From: Flavobacterium sp. HTF
GTDB lineage: Bacteria; Bacteroidota; Bacteroidia; Flavobacteriales; Flavobacteriaceae
Length of the DNA: 64,000 nt
Reading direction: 5' to 3'
Assembly (NCBI RefSeq): GCF_003105115.1
Contig: NZ_QETH01000005.1
Coordinates: 1-64,000, forward strand
In this document: positions 39,282 to 48,343 of the stretch, piece after piece
Position numbering within the stretch: position 1 is the first letter of the stretch
Layout of the letters: every line of letters starts with the position of its first letter
The notes under the pieces: generated by a model
Seen by the model: only the letters and a program-made list of their open reading frames with translations
Told to the model about the DNA's origin: nothing
Database searches by the model: none
Translations under genes and position numbers: made by a program

Positions 39282-42227
39282 CTATTTAACAATTAGTTTT
39301 TTAGAAATATCAAATGCTTTGGAACTAATGGTAACAATATATATTCCTGAAGCCAGATTATGATTGATTTTTCCGGAAGCATTGAGTTGGTTTACCAAAA
39401 CCTTTCTTCCGTTTGTATCCATAACTGTTATTGTCGCCGTGTCGTCTGCTTTTAATTCCGGAAGCACAATATTAAATTCATTGCTGGTTGCCGGATTTGG
39501 ATAAAGGGTAACCAAAGAATTATTTTCTGCTTTTACATCGGCTTTTGTAGTATTGGCATTTTTTGCAGCAGCTGACTGAAATTGCCATTGTGCACTTTCC
39601 CAATTATTTTGTGCTCCGGCGTATTGAGCTGAACCTGTCAGGTTCTCAATATGAATCATACTTCCGGTCTGCCATCTGTTTTTAATTCTTACCCAGGTAC
39701 CGTCAACATTTTCGTTGGACCATTGAGCGCTCCACCAGGAAGAATCTCCGGCAGTACATTGTACTACCCCTGTTAGGTTTTCAATATGCATTACATCTCC
39801 GGTTCCCACATTTTTTAATATAAAATAAGTGCCGTCAACAGCTACTTTCTGCCATTTATAATTATTATTGGCAACAGTTGGCCCATAGCCTACATTAGCA
39901 CCGGCATCATATAAATAATTATTGGTCCATCTGTTTTTAATCGTAAAATAGTTTCCGGTTGCAGTATTGACCGTAATGGCAGCCGTGCCTGTTTTGTTTC
40001 CGTCTGCTGTTGTTACCGTAATGGTTGCTGTTCCGTTGGAAACTGCTGTTACCAAACCTGCATTATTAACTGTTGCTACCGCAGTATTGTTTGAGGAATA
40101 AGTAACCGATTTATTCGTAGCATTAGACGGAAGAACGGTCGGTGTTAATTGTTGCGTTGCCCCAATACTCAAAGTTGCTGATGTCGGACTAAGGCTCACA
40201 CTTGTTACCGCTACATTGGACGAATTTACTGTAATAACACTAGTTGCCGTTTTAGCACCATCCTGAGTGGTTATCGTAATAGTAGCCGATCCGGATGCAA
40301 CGGCTGTAATCAAACCTGATCCATTTACGGTTGCCACGCCTGTATTATTAGAACTATACGTAACTGTTTTATTTGTAGCATTGGCGGGAGCAACAGTTGG
40401 TGTCAATTGCTGTGTTGCGCCAACACTCAACGTGGCTGTTGTTGGTGAAACCGATACTCCCGTAACTGATATTGATGAACTGGAGCAATTTGTATTTTGT
40501 GTCCATGAAAATGCCCCAATTGCACTGATTTCTTCATTAGAAGCAGCATTACCGCCTCTGTTGGAGTAATTCATGTTGCAATACTTGCCGTTTCCGTTTG
40601 GAGAACCCGCTATAAGCACAAAATAACCTCTTCCCCAATTTCTGTTAAGCGCATTATTGTTTGGGAATTCCTTACCGGTTCCGTTGACCGTTATGTCTTT
40701 AAAAGTTAGGTTATAAATACCATCTCCTGATCTTTTACTGATCGAAATAGCGTCATTTCTGGAATCTAAAATATCAATATTATACAACTGAACATTTTTA
40801 ACCTGAGTACCCGCATTACTGGCACTAAAAATATCTATTGCCGCAACAGGATTGTTATAGGTATCATTAAAAGTTCCGCAAGCCGTAACTGTGATATCGT
40901 GTATTTCGTGGCTTCCGTCATTATTGAATGGTGCCCCGTCAAAATTATTACTAACACGAATACCTGCTTCCAGATTGTCTTTTATAATCAAATTATAAGC
41001 TTTATTATTTTTTCCGCCATAAATCGCCAAACCAGTAGCACGCCAGCAGTTTTCAGAAGTATTGTATCTAAATGTATTGTTGATACATTCCTGTCCGTTA
41101 GCAGACCAGATTGCCTGGTCATCATCACCGTTATTTCTGAAACTGCAATGCTCTACAATTGCGTTGGCTGTTCCTTTGCAAAGATTGATTCCATCAGCAT
41201 AATTATTTCTAAAACGGCAATGCGACAAGGTAAAGCCATCGGCAATAGCAGGACCGCCAACATTGTATTGTGCAATCCAGGCACCGCATTCAAAATGCTC
41301 TGCCCAGATATTTTTTATAGTCGAAGCCGCTGTAAAAACTCCATTTATAGCTTTATAAGAATTACTTCTCGAAGCTGAGTTTGTCGTTAAATAAAGATCG
41401 GCAAATGAAATTCCTGCCGCATTGGCACGTAATCCCCCGTTTCCACTGCTGGTATTGGTAAAATTAATCTGAGTGTACCACATTCCGGCTCCAATTAATG
41501 AAGTATTGGCAACCCCAAAATACAATTCGCGGTTAACGTTAAAAACACCACCGGGAACAAATATTTTTTTACCTCCGTTTGCATCAATAAAAGTCTGCAG
41601 GTCACTTCCGTTTCCGGTGTAAGTCACAGAACCGGCCGGAGCAGTAATGATGGATGGAACAGGCTCCATTTCAGCAAAATCCAGATGAACATTCCCTGAC
41701 TCTCTTACTAATTTTAAAGTTCCGGATGCCGAAATTTTAGCCGGAAGCTTATAACGTACTTCATCAAAACGCATTCTTGGGTTCTGATTTGTAATTCCGT
41801 TATTGTTTGGATTTCCGTTACTCCACAAATATTCCCATGACCAGTTTGAGGTTAGTGTCAGGGTTGTGATTTTGGTGTTTCCGTTATACACACCCACAGT
41901 AGCCGTTTGCCCGTCAGGAACGCTATATCGGATTACAAGTCCGTCTGCTGCTTCCGTAAGCGTCCACTGAACCGTGGCGTTGGTTGCAGACAGGTTTACA
42001 CATTGCTGGTCTGAAGCTTCAGATTGCAGATCTGCCTGAATGTATGATTTGGAAGTAACCGAAGCACCGTTGGAAAGTTGTCCGGCATTTGCTTCATACC
42101 TTTTGTAAGGAGCATCATAATAGCCCCGCTGGGCATGTAAACCTGTGGAAAAGAGTACCAATAAAAGCCATAATATCTGGCAACATTGGTTCTTTGTAAA
42201 AAAAACAGCATGTAATTGATTTTTCAT
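39282..42227 (-). CDS. Secreted multidomain protein: GH87-like beta-helix, two Big_2 domains, lectin region, T9SS tag
   Basis: A 981-residue exported protein, signal peptide ending GLHAQ (residue 33). Residues 35-190 form a jelly-roll carbohydrate-binding domain (YEANAGQLSNGASV, DFAEMEPVP). Residues 200-590 form a right-handed beta-helix with ADGIN (Asp 345) and GDDD (Asp 368-370), an Asp cluster like that of GH87 alpha-1,3-glucanase and mycodextranase enzymes. Two near-identical bacterial Ig-like Big_2 repeats follow (about 598-670 and 680-750), then a trefoil-like region of three repeats with HIENLTG (about 760-885) and a C-terminal T9SS type A sorting domain from about 905. It is transcribed alone with its own terminator. 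Substrate is inferred. Confidence 0.8.
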   Translation of the reverse strand: MKNQLHAVFFTKNQCCQILWLLLVLFSTGLHAQRGYYDAPYKRYEANAGQLSNGASVTSKSYIQADLQSEASDQQCVNLSATNATVQWTLTEAADGLVIRYSVPDGQTATVGVYNGNTKITTLTLTSNWSWEYLWSNGNPNNNGITNQNPRMRFDEVRYKLPAKISASGTLKLVRESGNVHLDFAEMEPVPSIITAPAGSVTYTGNGSDLQTFIDANGGKKIFVPGGVFNVNRELYFGVANTSLIGAGMWYTQINFTNTSSGNGGLRANAAGISFADLYLTTNSASRSNSYKAINGVFTAASTIKNIWAEHFECGAWIAQYNVGGPAIADGFTLSHCRFRNNYADGINLCKGTANAIVEHCSFRNNGDDDQAIWSANGQECINNTFRYNTSENCWRATGLAIYGGKNNKAYNLIIKDNLEAGIRVSNNFDGAPFNNDGSHEIHDITVTACGTFNDTYNNPVAAIDIFSASNAGTQVKNVQLYNIDILDSRNDAISISKRSGDGIYNLTFKDITVNGTGKEFPNNNALNRNWGRGYFVLIAGSPNGNGKYCNMNYSNRGGNAASNEEISAIGAFSWTQNTNCSSSSISVTGVSVSPTTATLSVGATQQLTPTVAPANATNKTVTYSSNNTGVATVNGSGLITAVASGSATITITTQDGAKTATSVITVNSSNVAVTSVSLSPTSATLSIGATQQLTPTVLPSNATNKSVTYSSNNTAVATVNNAGLVTAVSNGTATITVTTADGNKTGTAAITVNTATGNYFTIKNRWTNNYLYDAGANVGYGPTVANNNYKWQKVAVDGTYFILKNVGTGDVMHIENLTGVVQCTAGDSSWWSAQWSNENVDGTWVRIKNRWQTGSMIHIENLTGSAQYAGAQNNWESAQWQFQSAAAKNANTTKADVKAENNSLVTLYPNPATSNEFNIVLPELKADDTATITVMDTNGRKVLVNQLNASGKINHNLASGIYIVTISSKAFDISKKLIVK

Positions 42228-42532
42228 AATTTGTGGTTTTTTAAAGTTAGAAAGTATCCTCCAATGAGGATATAACGAAACTAAACCTTTAAAAAAAAAT
42301 AAGGAAAATATCTACTAAAAATCAAGATTAATACATCTTCAAAACAAGTCTAAAACATTATAAATCAATACAATAAACTTTAATACAGAAATAAAAAATC
42401 AAGAGAAAATATAGGAAATAATTTATGAATTTATTGAATTTCCGGCCATTCATTTTAAGCTGATATCATTATAAATGATGATGTACAGGAATAACAATCA
42501 CTGTAAATTTGACCCTTTATAATTTTATCGGG
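42228..42532. other. Divergent intergenic region upstream of the accessory cluster
   Basis: About 305 AT-rich bases between two divergent genes. TAAATTTG at 42504-42511 matches the -7 element for the plus strand and would place the RNA start some 15 bases before the ATG at 42533; no -33 TTG is seen. A short dyad ATCATT-ATA-AATGAT is at 42465-42479. Confidence 0.5.
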
Positions 42533-43312
42533 ATGAATCAGGATATTAAAGACTTTATTACATTACTTATCATTTGTTTATTTTTTATTGGCGGCATACA
42601 ATGGATATTATTGCGTTTTACCCATTGGTCTGTTGCCTTGATTGCTACGGTTATCATAGCGTTTATGATTTCGTTTTTGTATGTATCATTAAAACATGCC
42701 ACACCAAACGGAGGCAGCAATGGTCCTGATTCGTCAGAATTTATAAATCCGGCGTTAGCCATTTTTTCTACCCTGCTCTTTGGTTTGTTTTTAGTTTCAT
42801 ACCTCACAAAAACTCCTTTACCCAAAAAAGTATTATTCGTTTTACTGGCTTTGATTATTGTCTTTGCATTGGGCCGGTATATTGTTCAATATATTGAGAA
42901 TGCTACTTTTTATCAAAAAATATTCAGCAGTAACAATCTGGAAATAGTAAATCTCTCAAAAGAAGAATCTATTATAAATCAGATAGACCTTAAAAATAGC
43001 GATACCGGAATTTCTTATAATCTGCAGCTGGATAAAAAAGGAGCGCATCAAACGGTTATTCCGAGAGGTACCGATACAATATCTTTTTGGTGCTATACTC
43101 AGGATAATGGCAGTTTTCGTCAAAGTTTTCCTTTTGATTATAATTTATGCCATGAAAAAGACGGAAAAAGAATGGGATTTTGTTCATGGCTTAAAATGAA
43201 AGTTACTTTGCCTCTAAAAATAGTCCTTTTGCCCGAAAACAAATTCAGTATATACATTGATAATAAATTGGTAAAAACCTATCAGTTGAGTAATAAGGAA
43301 GCAGATAAATAA
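42533..43312 (+). CDS. Membrane protein with C-terminal extramembrane domain, unknown function
   Basis: A 259-residue protein. I start at ATG 42533; a TTG eight codons earlier overlaps the likely -7 element. Four hydrophobic helices fill residues 1-120 (ITLLIICLFFIGGIQWILL, VALIATVIIAFMISFLYV, a third near 75-90 and a fourth near 100-118). The last 130 residues are hydrophilic and beta-rich (VNLSKEESIINQIDLKNS, KMKVTLPLKIVLLPENKFSIYIDNKLVKTYQL). No family recognised. It opens a run of eight larger plus-strand accessory genes and lies 25 bases before the LRR gene. Confidence 0.7.
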   Translation: MNQDIKDFITLLIICLFFIGGIQWILLRFTHWSVALIATVIIAFMISFLYVSLKHATPNGGSNGPDSSEFINPALAIFSTLLFGLFLVSYLTKTPLPKKVLFVLLALIIVFALGRYIVQYIENATFYQKIFSSNNLEIVNLSKEESIINQIDLKNSDTGISYNLQLDKKGAHQTVIPRGTDTISFWCYTQDNGSFRQSFPFDYNLCHEKDGKRMGFCSWLKMKVTLPLKIVLLPENKFSIYIDNKLVKTYQLSNKEADK

Positions 43313-43337
43313 CAGAGCTAACACTCAGGAAAATCAA

Positions 43338-45041
43338 ATGATTAAAATGATAAATTATTATATATTAATCCCAATTCTATTGTTGGGATTTTATCTTTTC
43401 GGACAAGTTCAGAATCCGTCAAAATACAAATATCTTTTTCGTAATGTAATACTAAGCAAGTCAAAAAAATACCAGCTTTCTGCGGTGCTTCGCGGACGTG
43501 TTTATTATCCCCGCTATTTTTATATTCCTTCATTAAAACAATATCTGGTTTATTCTGATCTAGATGAAACTGGACCTTTTAGAGTATATGATGATCGAAA
43601 TTATAAATCGGAAGGAAAAACATATGCCATGCTCGATGAAGAAGGAAACAATTTAACCACATTTGAAACTCCTTTGCGTTTTTCTTACCGAAGCGGCTGT
43701 TTTTACGGGCCATCATCTTATATTCCATTCTTAGAAACCGGTAAAAAAGAAATTCATAATTATGATGTGATCCATAATGCAAATCTCGATCTTGGAAGCA
43801 GGGATTTTGAAAAACTTTTTATAAAACTGTATACTTCATCAGAATATGTCGAGTATATAAATCTCCGCGTATCCAATGACGATATTCACGAGGCCGGAAT
43901 TATTTTCAGACGTCAGGGCAAAGTTGAAATTCTGCTGGCAGGTTTGCGACAAAGCCGAATGGTTCGTTCTTTTCAGGAAGACAGAAGCATTAATAATTTT
44001 GAAGATTTTTACGAACCCGATGTTTCAAAAAGAGAAACTTTTCCGCAGTCTAAACCATCTGTAGAAATGATTCCTTTGGAAACCAACAACCTAAATCCGT
44101 TTTTGTATTGGAGAATTGGTTTTAAACACGAATTCAAAATTGAAAAATATAAAGCACAATATTCTTCCGGTTTAGAAGCTGTTGCCGTTTACGGTATACT
44201 GCCGATTTTCCGTCTCGGAGAATCTTTAGGAACAGCTTATGTGCGTTTTAAAACAAAAGGAGAAACTTTTAGAATCAAAGTCTTAGAAGTTCAAAAGACA
44301 AGTCTTATACCTGCTTATAATCTTGGGCTTCGCTCTTTTCGATTGCCTAAAAAGTATGAAACCAAAAATTCACTTGTATTTATGGAGTCTGTACAAAATG
44401 GCGGAGACAATCGTTTAGGAGGAGGTGTTTTTGTTGTACGCCCGGCCGTAGATAATAATCCTTCTGCCGATATTCCTTCGGATATCACAGAAAAACATTT
44501 TCAGACACTGCCTGTAGCTTTACAGGAAGCCTTATTACATCCTGATGAAACAACGTCTTTAAAATTGTATGATAAAGAAATAACGGAATGGATTCCTGAA
44601 TTAGAAAGATTAAAAAATCTTACCCATTTAGAAATGACTCTCCCAATAAATGAAATCCCGGATGGCATAGCAAAACTTACCAAATTACAGCACTTGTCGC
44701 TGGAAAACTGTAATATTCAAAAGATTTCAACTGAAATAACTAAACTGACGGAATTAAAGGAGTTAAATCTCTTTTCGAATAAACTAACTGAATTTCCGTC
44801 TGTAATTACAGAACTTAAAAACTTAAACAGACTAAATGTTGGTGCCAATAAAATTGCCGCTGTACCCGAAAATATCAACCAGTTAAAAGAGTTGAGATAC
44901 CTGAGCTTAATGATGACCGATGTCAAAACTTTGCCTGAGTCTATGATTGGTATGGAAAAATTATACGTTGAAAGCAGTAATAATCTCGAAAGTCTGGTGC
45001 CAAAATCCTACGAACATTTGTTTAATTTTACAAAACCGTAG
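43338..45041 (+). CDS. Exported or membrane-anchored leucine-rich-repeat protein
   Basis: A 567-residue protein with an N-terminal hydrophobic segment (residues 4-20, YYILIPILLLGFYLFG) that could be a signal peptide or anchor. Residues 25-380 are an unrecognised, Tyr/Arg-rich beta-domain. From about residue 400 there are at least five leucine-rich repeats of the short bacterial type (LTKLQHLSLENCNIQKI, LTELKELNLFSNKLTEF, LKNLNRLNVGANKIAAV, LKELRYLSLMMTDVKTL). LRRs usually bind a protein partner. The second LRR gene at 53670 has a different architecture, so these are not simple paralogues. Function unknown. Confidence 0.75.
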   Translation: MIKMINYYILIPILLLGFYLFGQVQNPSKYKYLFRNVILSKSKKYQLSAVLRGRVYYPRYFYIPSLKQYLVYSDLDETGPFRVYDDRNYKSEGKTYAMLDEEGNNLTTFETPLRFSYRSGCFYGPSSYIPFLETGKKEIHNYDVIHNANLDLGSRDFEKLFIKLYTSSEYVEYINLRVSNDDIHEAGIIFRRQGKVEILLAGLRQSRMVRSFQEDRSINNFEDFYEPDVSKRETFPQSKPSVEMIPLETNNLNPFLYWRIGFKHEFKIEKYKAQYSSGLEAVAVYGILPIFRLGESLGTAYVRFKTKGETFRIKVLEVQKTSLIPAYNLGLRSFRLPKKYETKNSLVFMESVQNGGDNRLGGGVFVVRPAVDNNPSADIPSDITEKHFQTLPVALQEALLHPDETTSLKLYDKEITEWIPELERLKNLTHLEMTLPINEIPDGIAKLTKLQHLSLENCNIQKISTEITKLTELKELNLFSNKLTEFPSVITELKNLNRLNVGANKIAAVPENINQLKELRYLSLMMTDVKTLPESMIGMEKLYVESSNNLESLVPKSYEHLFNFTKP

Positions 45042-45110
45042 AGGATCTTAACCACGATCAGTATTAGAAATTATTTATAGAATTAAAAATATATCTGCCA
45101 TATCAATCGC

Positions 45111-46970
45111 ATGTACGTTATAAAAATTACAAAAAATAATGAAGCCTGGCTTGTTGCCATTTCTCCTGATAAAGAAGCGGTTTTAGCCTATTTTGAAAAC
45201 ATGTCTGAAAGTTCAAAAGCACATGCGGTTTATTTTCAAACCGATATAGAATCGTTTCCGTTTGCAGTAATTCAGCATGCAAATACAGATTCTGATTCGT
45301 CTTCTTATTTTGAATTTTGCTCTGTTGAGGAACTTAGGGAAAAGACAGCGTTGCTTAAATATCAAAAAGTTGACAATGATAACCATGCTTATTTTAAGTA
45401 TTATCTTATTGATAAAGAATATTTTCAGGAGATCTCTGATGAAAATCAAATGATCTTTCTTAGAGGCACAGGAGTAACAAATGAAGTTTTGGATGAACCT
45501 TATGAAATTTCTCTTTTTCATGAGAAAATTAAACAATGTGCCTATAATTATGATATTGACGGGTTGGACGAATTGTTTGAAGAAACCAAAAACAGAGCCG
45601 CTTCTACATTAGAAAAAGAAGATTTGGCCATCAATGGATATAGCGATTTGTTCTGGCAGATGAATTATGATTTTGCCTGCAGTAAACTGACTGATGCAGG
45701 AATTCACTGTTTATTGCCAATGGTGGATTGCATGGAATTTTTACTGAATGAAAAAAAATGGATGGAACGCAGTTATGCCTTACTCATTCTACTGGAGAAA
45801 GCATGTGAAGAAGAATCCGAAAATGCGTTTTCTATCCTGAAAGATACTATAGAAGCTTTTGAAAATCATCTCGTTTCTCACCCCGAAGAGAAAATTAATA
45901 TTCACCGAATGGCTTCTCAGGCCTACCGAATGATGATTACAGCCGATTCGGAAAACGCTTTGCTATACTGGCAAAATGCGGTTTTGGAAATCAAAAAGGC
46001 ATTGGATTTTGCTCCCGAAAAAGCTTCGTGGTCATTGTTTTTTGAGTTGATCTATACTCCGTTTACTGAGGATGAAAAAATAAACAAGGCACAGCAAGAA
46101 GCCCAGGAATGTTTTATTGAGGAAGTTCGGGAAATTGAAAAACAGAAAGGAGCTGTAATAGCCTATCAAATTGCACTTGCCTATCAGAATTTACGGGAAT
46201 ATCTGCAGTGGAGAAAATTAGAAACTATTTTTCCTGACAAAACCGCTTTATTATGGTCAGAAAAGAGTTTAGACTATAATCCGCAGGGACTTACCCGAAT
46301 TGATCTTTACGAATGTGCCGAGTTTTTCTATCAGACGGGGGTAAAATTAAAGCGTATTGATTTTTTAGAAAAAACGATTTCCCTTTACGAACGTATAATG
46401 GGCATTACCGATAACGATACATTAGAAGTTTATTACATCGTAAGTTTAAAAAAAGAGATTGCCGAAATTTATCTTGAAAATAAAAGCCATCAACTGGCAG
46501 ACGAGACAATTGAGGAGGCAAGATTATTTTATGAAAAACATATTGAAAACATAAGAGCAAATACTCCTTCTAATCTTTTGCATTATGCAGAGTTCCTTGA
46601 ATATTGTTTTGTCTATCAGGGAAATATAACCAAGCCTTCCCTGGCTGAATTGAAAAGTATTGCCCAGGAAGTAGAAATTCAGTCTGAAGGTTTTCTGAGT
46701 TATCCTTATTTATTACTAATGCGAATTGCTCTTTTTGAGAACAATGAACAACAGGCAATTACAGAACTCACCAAAAGCCTGATTCTGCATGAATCCTGTA
46801 ATGATGATAAAATAAATGAGATGCTGGAAAATTTCAATAAAAGCCAATTCCGCAAATTGTTTAATTTTCTAAAAGAAACAAAATTGTTTATGGAGGAAGT
46901 AAGCGAAAATTATTACTATGATCCTGAAATAAAATGGAAGAACTACGAACAATGTCCGGAGAAGAACTAA
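45111..46970 (+). CDS. Large TPR-like cytoplasmic protein, unknown function
   Basis: A 619-residue soluble protein without signal peptide or membrane segments. The first 100 residues (MYVIKITKNNEAWLVAISPDKEAVLAYFE) look like a small alpha/beta domain. The rest is alpha-helical with TPR-like spacing (RMASQAYRMMITADSENALLYWQNAVLEIKKALDFAPEKASW; LYECAEFFYQTGVKLKRIDFLEKTISLYERIMG). Protein scaffolding is the only safe inference. It is 69 bases after the LRR gene and is overlapped at its 3' end by a small reading frame. Confidence 0.7.
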   Translation: MYVIKITKNNEAWLVAISPDKEAVLAYFENMSESSKAHAVYFQTDIESFPFAVIQHANTDSDSSSYFEFCSVEELREKTALLKYQKVDNDNHAYFKYYLIDKEYFQEISDENQMIFLRGTGVTNEVLDEPYEISLFHEKIKQCAYNYDIDGLDELFEETKNRAASTLEKEDLAINGYSDLFWQMNYDFACSKLTDAGIHCLLPMVDCMEFLLNEKKWMERSYALLILLEKACEEESENAFSILKDTIEAFENHLVSHPEEKINIHRMASQAYRMMITADSENALLYWQNAVLEIKKALDFAPEKASWSLFFELIYTPFTEDEKINKAQQEAQECFIEEVREIEKQKGAVIAYQIALAYQNLREYLQWRKLETIFPDKTALLWSEKSLDYNPQGLTRIDLYECAEFFYQTGVKLKRIDFLEKTISLYERIMGITDNDTLEVYYIVSLKKEIAEIYLENKSHQLADETIEEARLFYEKHIENIRANTPSNLLHYAEFLEYCFVYQGNITKPSLAELKSIAQEVEIQSEGFLSYPYLLLMRIALFENNEQQAITELTKSLILHESCNDDKINEMLENFNKSQFRKLFNFLKETKLFMEEVSENYYYDPEIKWKNYEQCPEKN

Positions 46971-47032
46971 CTGCATACTGGGAAAAACGAAAAGAAGCGA
47001 TTAGAAACAGACCTCCGTTTAATAAAGAATAA
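46934..47032 (+). CDS. Possible 32-residue small protein overlapping two accessory genes
   Basis: ATG at 46934 opens a frame ending at 47032 (MEELRTMSGEELTAYWEK, then RKEAIRNRPPFNKE). It overlaps the 3' end of the TPR-like gene by 37 bases in another frame and stops 3 bases before the next start codon. An internal ATG at 46952 follows ACAATGTCCGGAG and is an alternative. The very close packing between two genes suggests translational coupling, but it may be chance. Confidence 0.35.
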   Translation: MEELRTMSGEELTAYWEKRKEAIRNRPPFNKE

Positions 47033-47035
47033 CAA

Positions 47036-48217
47036 ATGACCAATCCTATACTATACGCCAGAATACAAGAAGAATTTGATGAAATAACAAATTCATTTAT
47101 TGAAAAAGAAAAACTCATTTTATCTGATGAAAGCCTAATAACAATTCAGTCAAAATATAACCTTCACGAGATTGAGCCTTATTATGCCCAGCTTAATAAT
47201 CAGGTTATTCCTCCGGATGCCAAATTACGAATAGAAACTTCAGACGATTTTAATCCGGAAACAGATGATCTTTTTGAATACAGAATCAGTCTCGAAAACA
47301 GGAAACCTTCACTAAAAATACAACATTACGGTGATCGCGTTGGGTATTTTACCCTCTACGAATATACAGAAGAGTATCATAAAAGTTTTACCATTTACCA
47401 AAATAAAGAAAGCATCAAAGCCACAAATGTCAGCTACCTGTATTTTAAAAATGGTATGCCGGAACGGTTTATTGAATGTACGGAATACGGCATTTCTGTA
47501 AAAACTTATACCTGCGATGAAGATTTTATAAAAAGCTATAAATTAGAATGGCAAAATCACGATCATTACTGCACAGGTGAATTGAAATTTGATCACGAAG
47601 GAAAAATAATCCAAATTACAGAAACCGCTTCAGACGGCAGAATTCGTATCATTTATGATTCCATGGCTGCTGATAAGGATATTGAAGAAGTACTGGCGGA
47701 TTTAGAAAATTTTCTGGTAGAAAATATAGCCGACCAGATTATTGAAAAAGTTAGAATAACAGAACCTGTTTATTGTATTTTGTTTGAATATACGATGCAG
47801 GGACCATTTCCGCCGACAATTGCTTTTGGCGCAGCCTCAGAAATAACAGGCAACTTTGAGGATCAGGAATTATACCAGTTATACAATGCGCCGGATATGC
47901 AGTATTTTTCAGAAGGTGATGAAGATGATGTTATTCCTATTGACTTATATCCAATAGCGATTCAGCCGGATTATCTGGCTACGGATACTTACGGAGAAAA
48001 TATTTCATGGGAAGATGAAGAAGCCACTAACAAATGGGAACAACAGGTTTTTGATACTTATCTGAAAGTTTGCAAACGCCTCATGCATTTTGATTTTTCC
48101 AAATCATTTCCCAAAACAGAACACTTTCTTGTAATGGCACGTGATTTTGAAGCTTGTAACGAAGATAAATTTTATAAAGAGTTACAACGTTACAAAAAAG
48201 AAAACTTTAATTCTTAG
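47036..48217 (+). CDS. Hypothetical acidic soluble protein (accessory cluster)
   Basis: A 393-residue cytoplasmic protein, strongly acidic, with no membrane segments. It is beta-rich (RISLENRKPSLKIQHYGDRVGYFTLYEYTEEY; GELKFDHEGKIIQITETASDGRIRIIYDS) and ends in an alpha-helical tail (TEHFLVMARDFEACNEDKFYKELQRYKKE). No domain recognised. Repeated interleaving of charged beta strands resembles some proteins near polymorphic-toxin immunity loci, but no specific family can be claimed. Starts 3 bases after the small overlapping frame. Confidence 0.7.
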   Translation: MTNPILYARIQEEFDEITNSFIEKEKLILSDESLITIQSKYNLHEIEPYYAQLNNQVIPPDAKLRIETSDDFNPETDDLFEYRISLENRKPSLKIQHYGDRVGYFTLYEYTEEYHKSFTIYQNKESIKATNVSYLYFKNGMPERFIECTEYGISVKTYTCDEDFIKSYKLEWQNHDHYCTGELKFDHEGKIIQITETASDGRIRIIYDSMAADKDIEEVLADLENFLVENIADQIIEKVRITEPVYCILFEYTMQGPFPPTIAFGAASEITGNFEDQELYQLYNAPDMQYFSEGDEDDVIPIDLYPIAIQPDYLATDTYGENISWEDEEATNKWEQQVFDTYLKVCKRLMHFDFSKSFPKTEHFLVMARDFEACNEDKFYKELQRYKKENFNS

Positions 48218-48296
48218 CCGGATATACAACCAGAAAAAGATCGGGAATACACTTAAATTTCACTATAAGTAATGAGTAAAAGAAAAAAACCGGCCA

Positions 48297-48335
48297 TTAT
48301 ATTTGTTCAGCTTTATTGAATCAGAACAAATATAA
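48297..48335. repeat. 12-bp inverted repeat before the large TPR gene
   Basis: TTATATTTGTTC (48297-48308) and GAACAAATATAA (48324-48335) are perfect inverted arms around a 15-base spacer, ending 8 bases before the ATG at 48344. The left arm includes TATATTTG (48298-48305), a match to the -7 consensus, so the dyad may be an operator over a promoter or an RNA hairpin near the ribosome site. Confidence 0.6.
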
Positions 48336-48343
48336 ATTTTACA

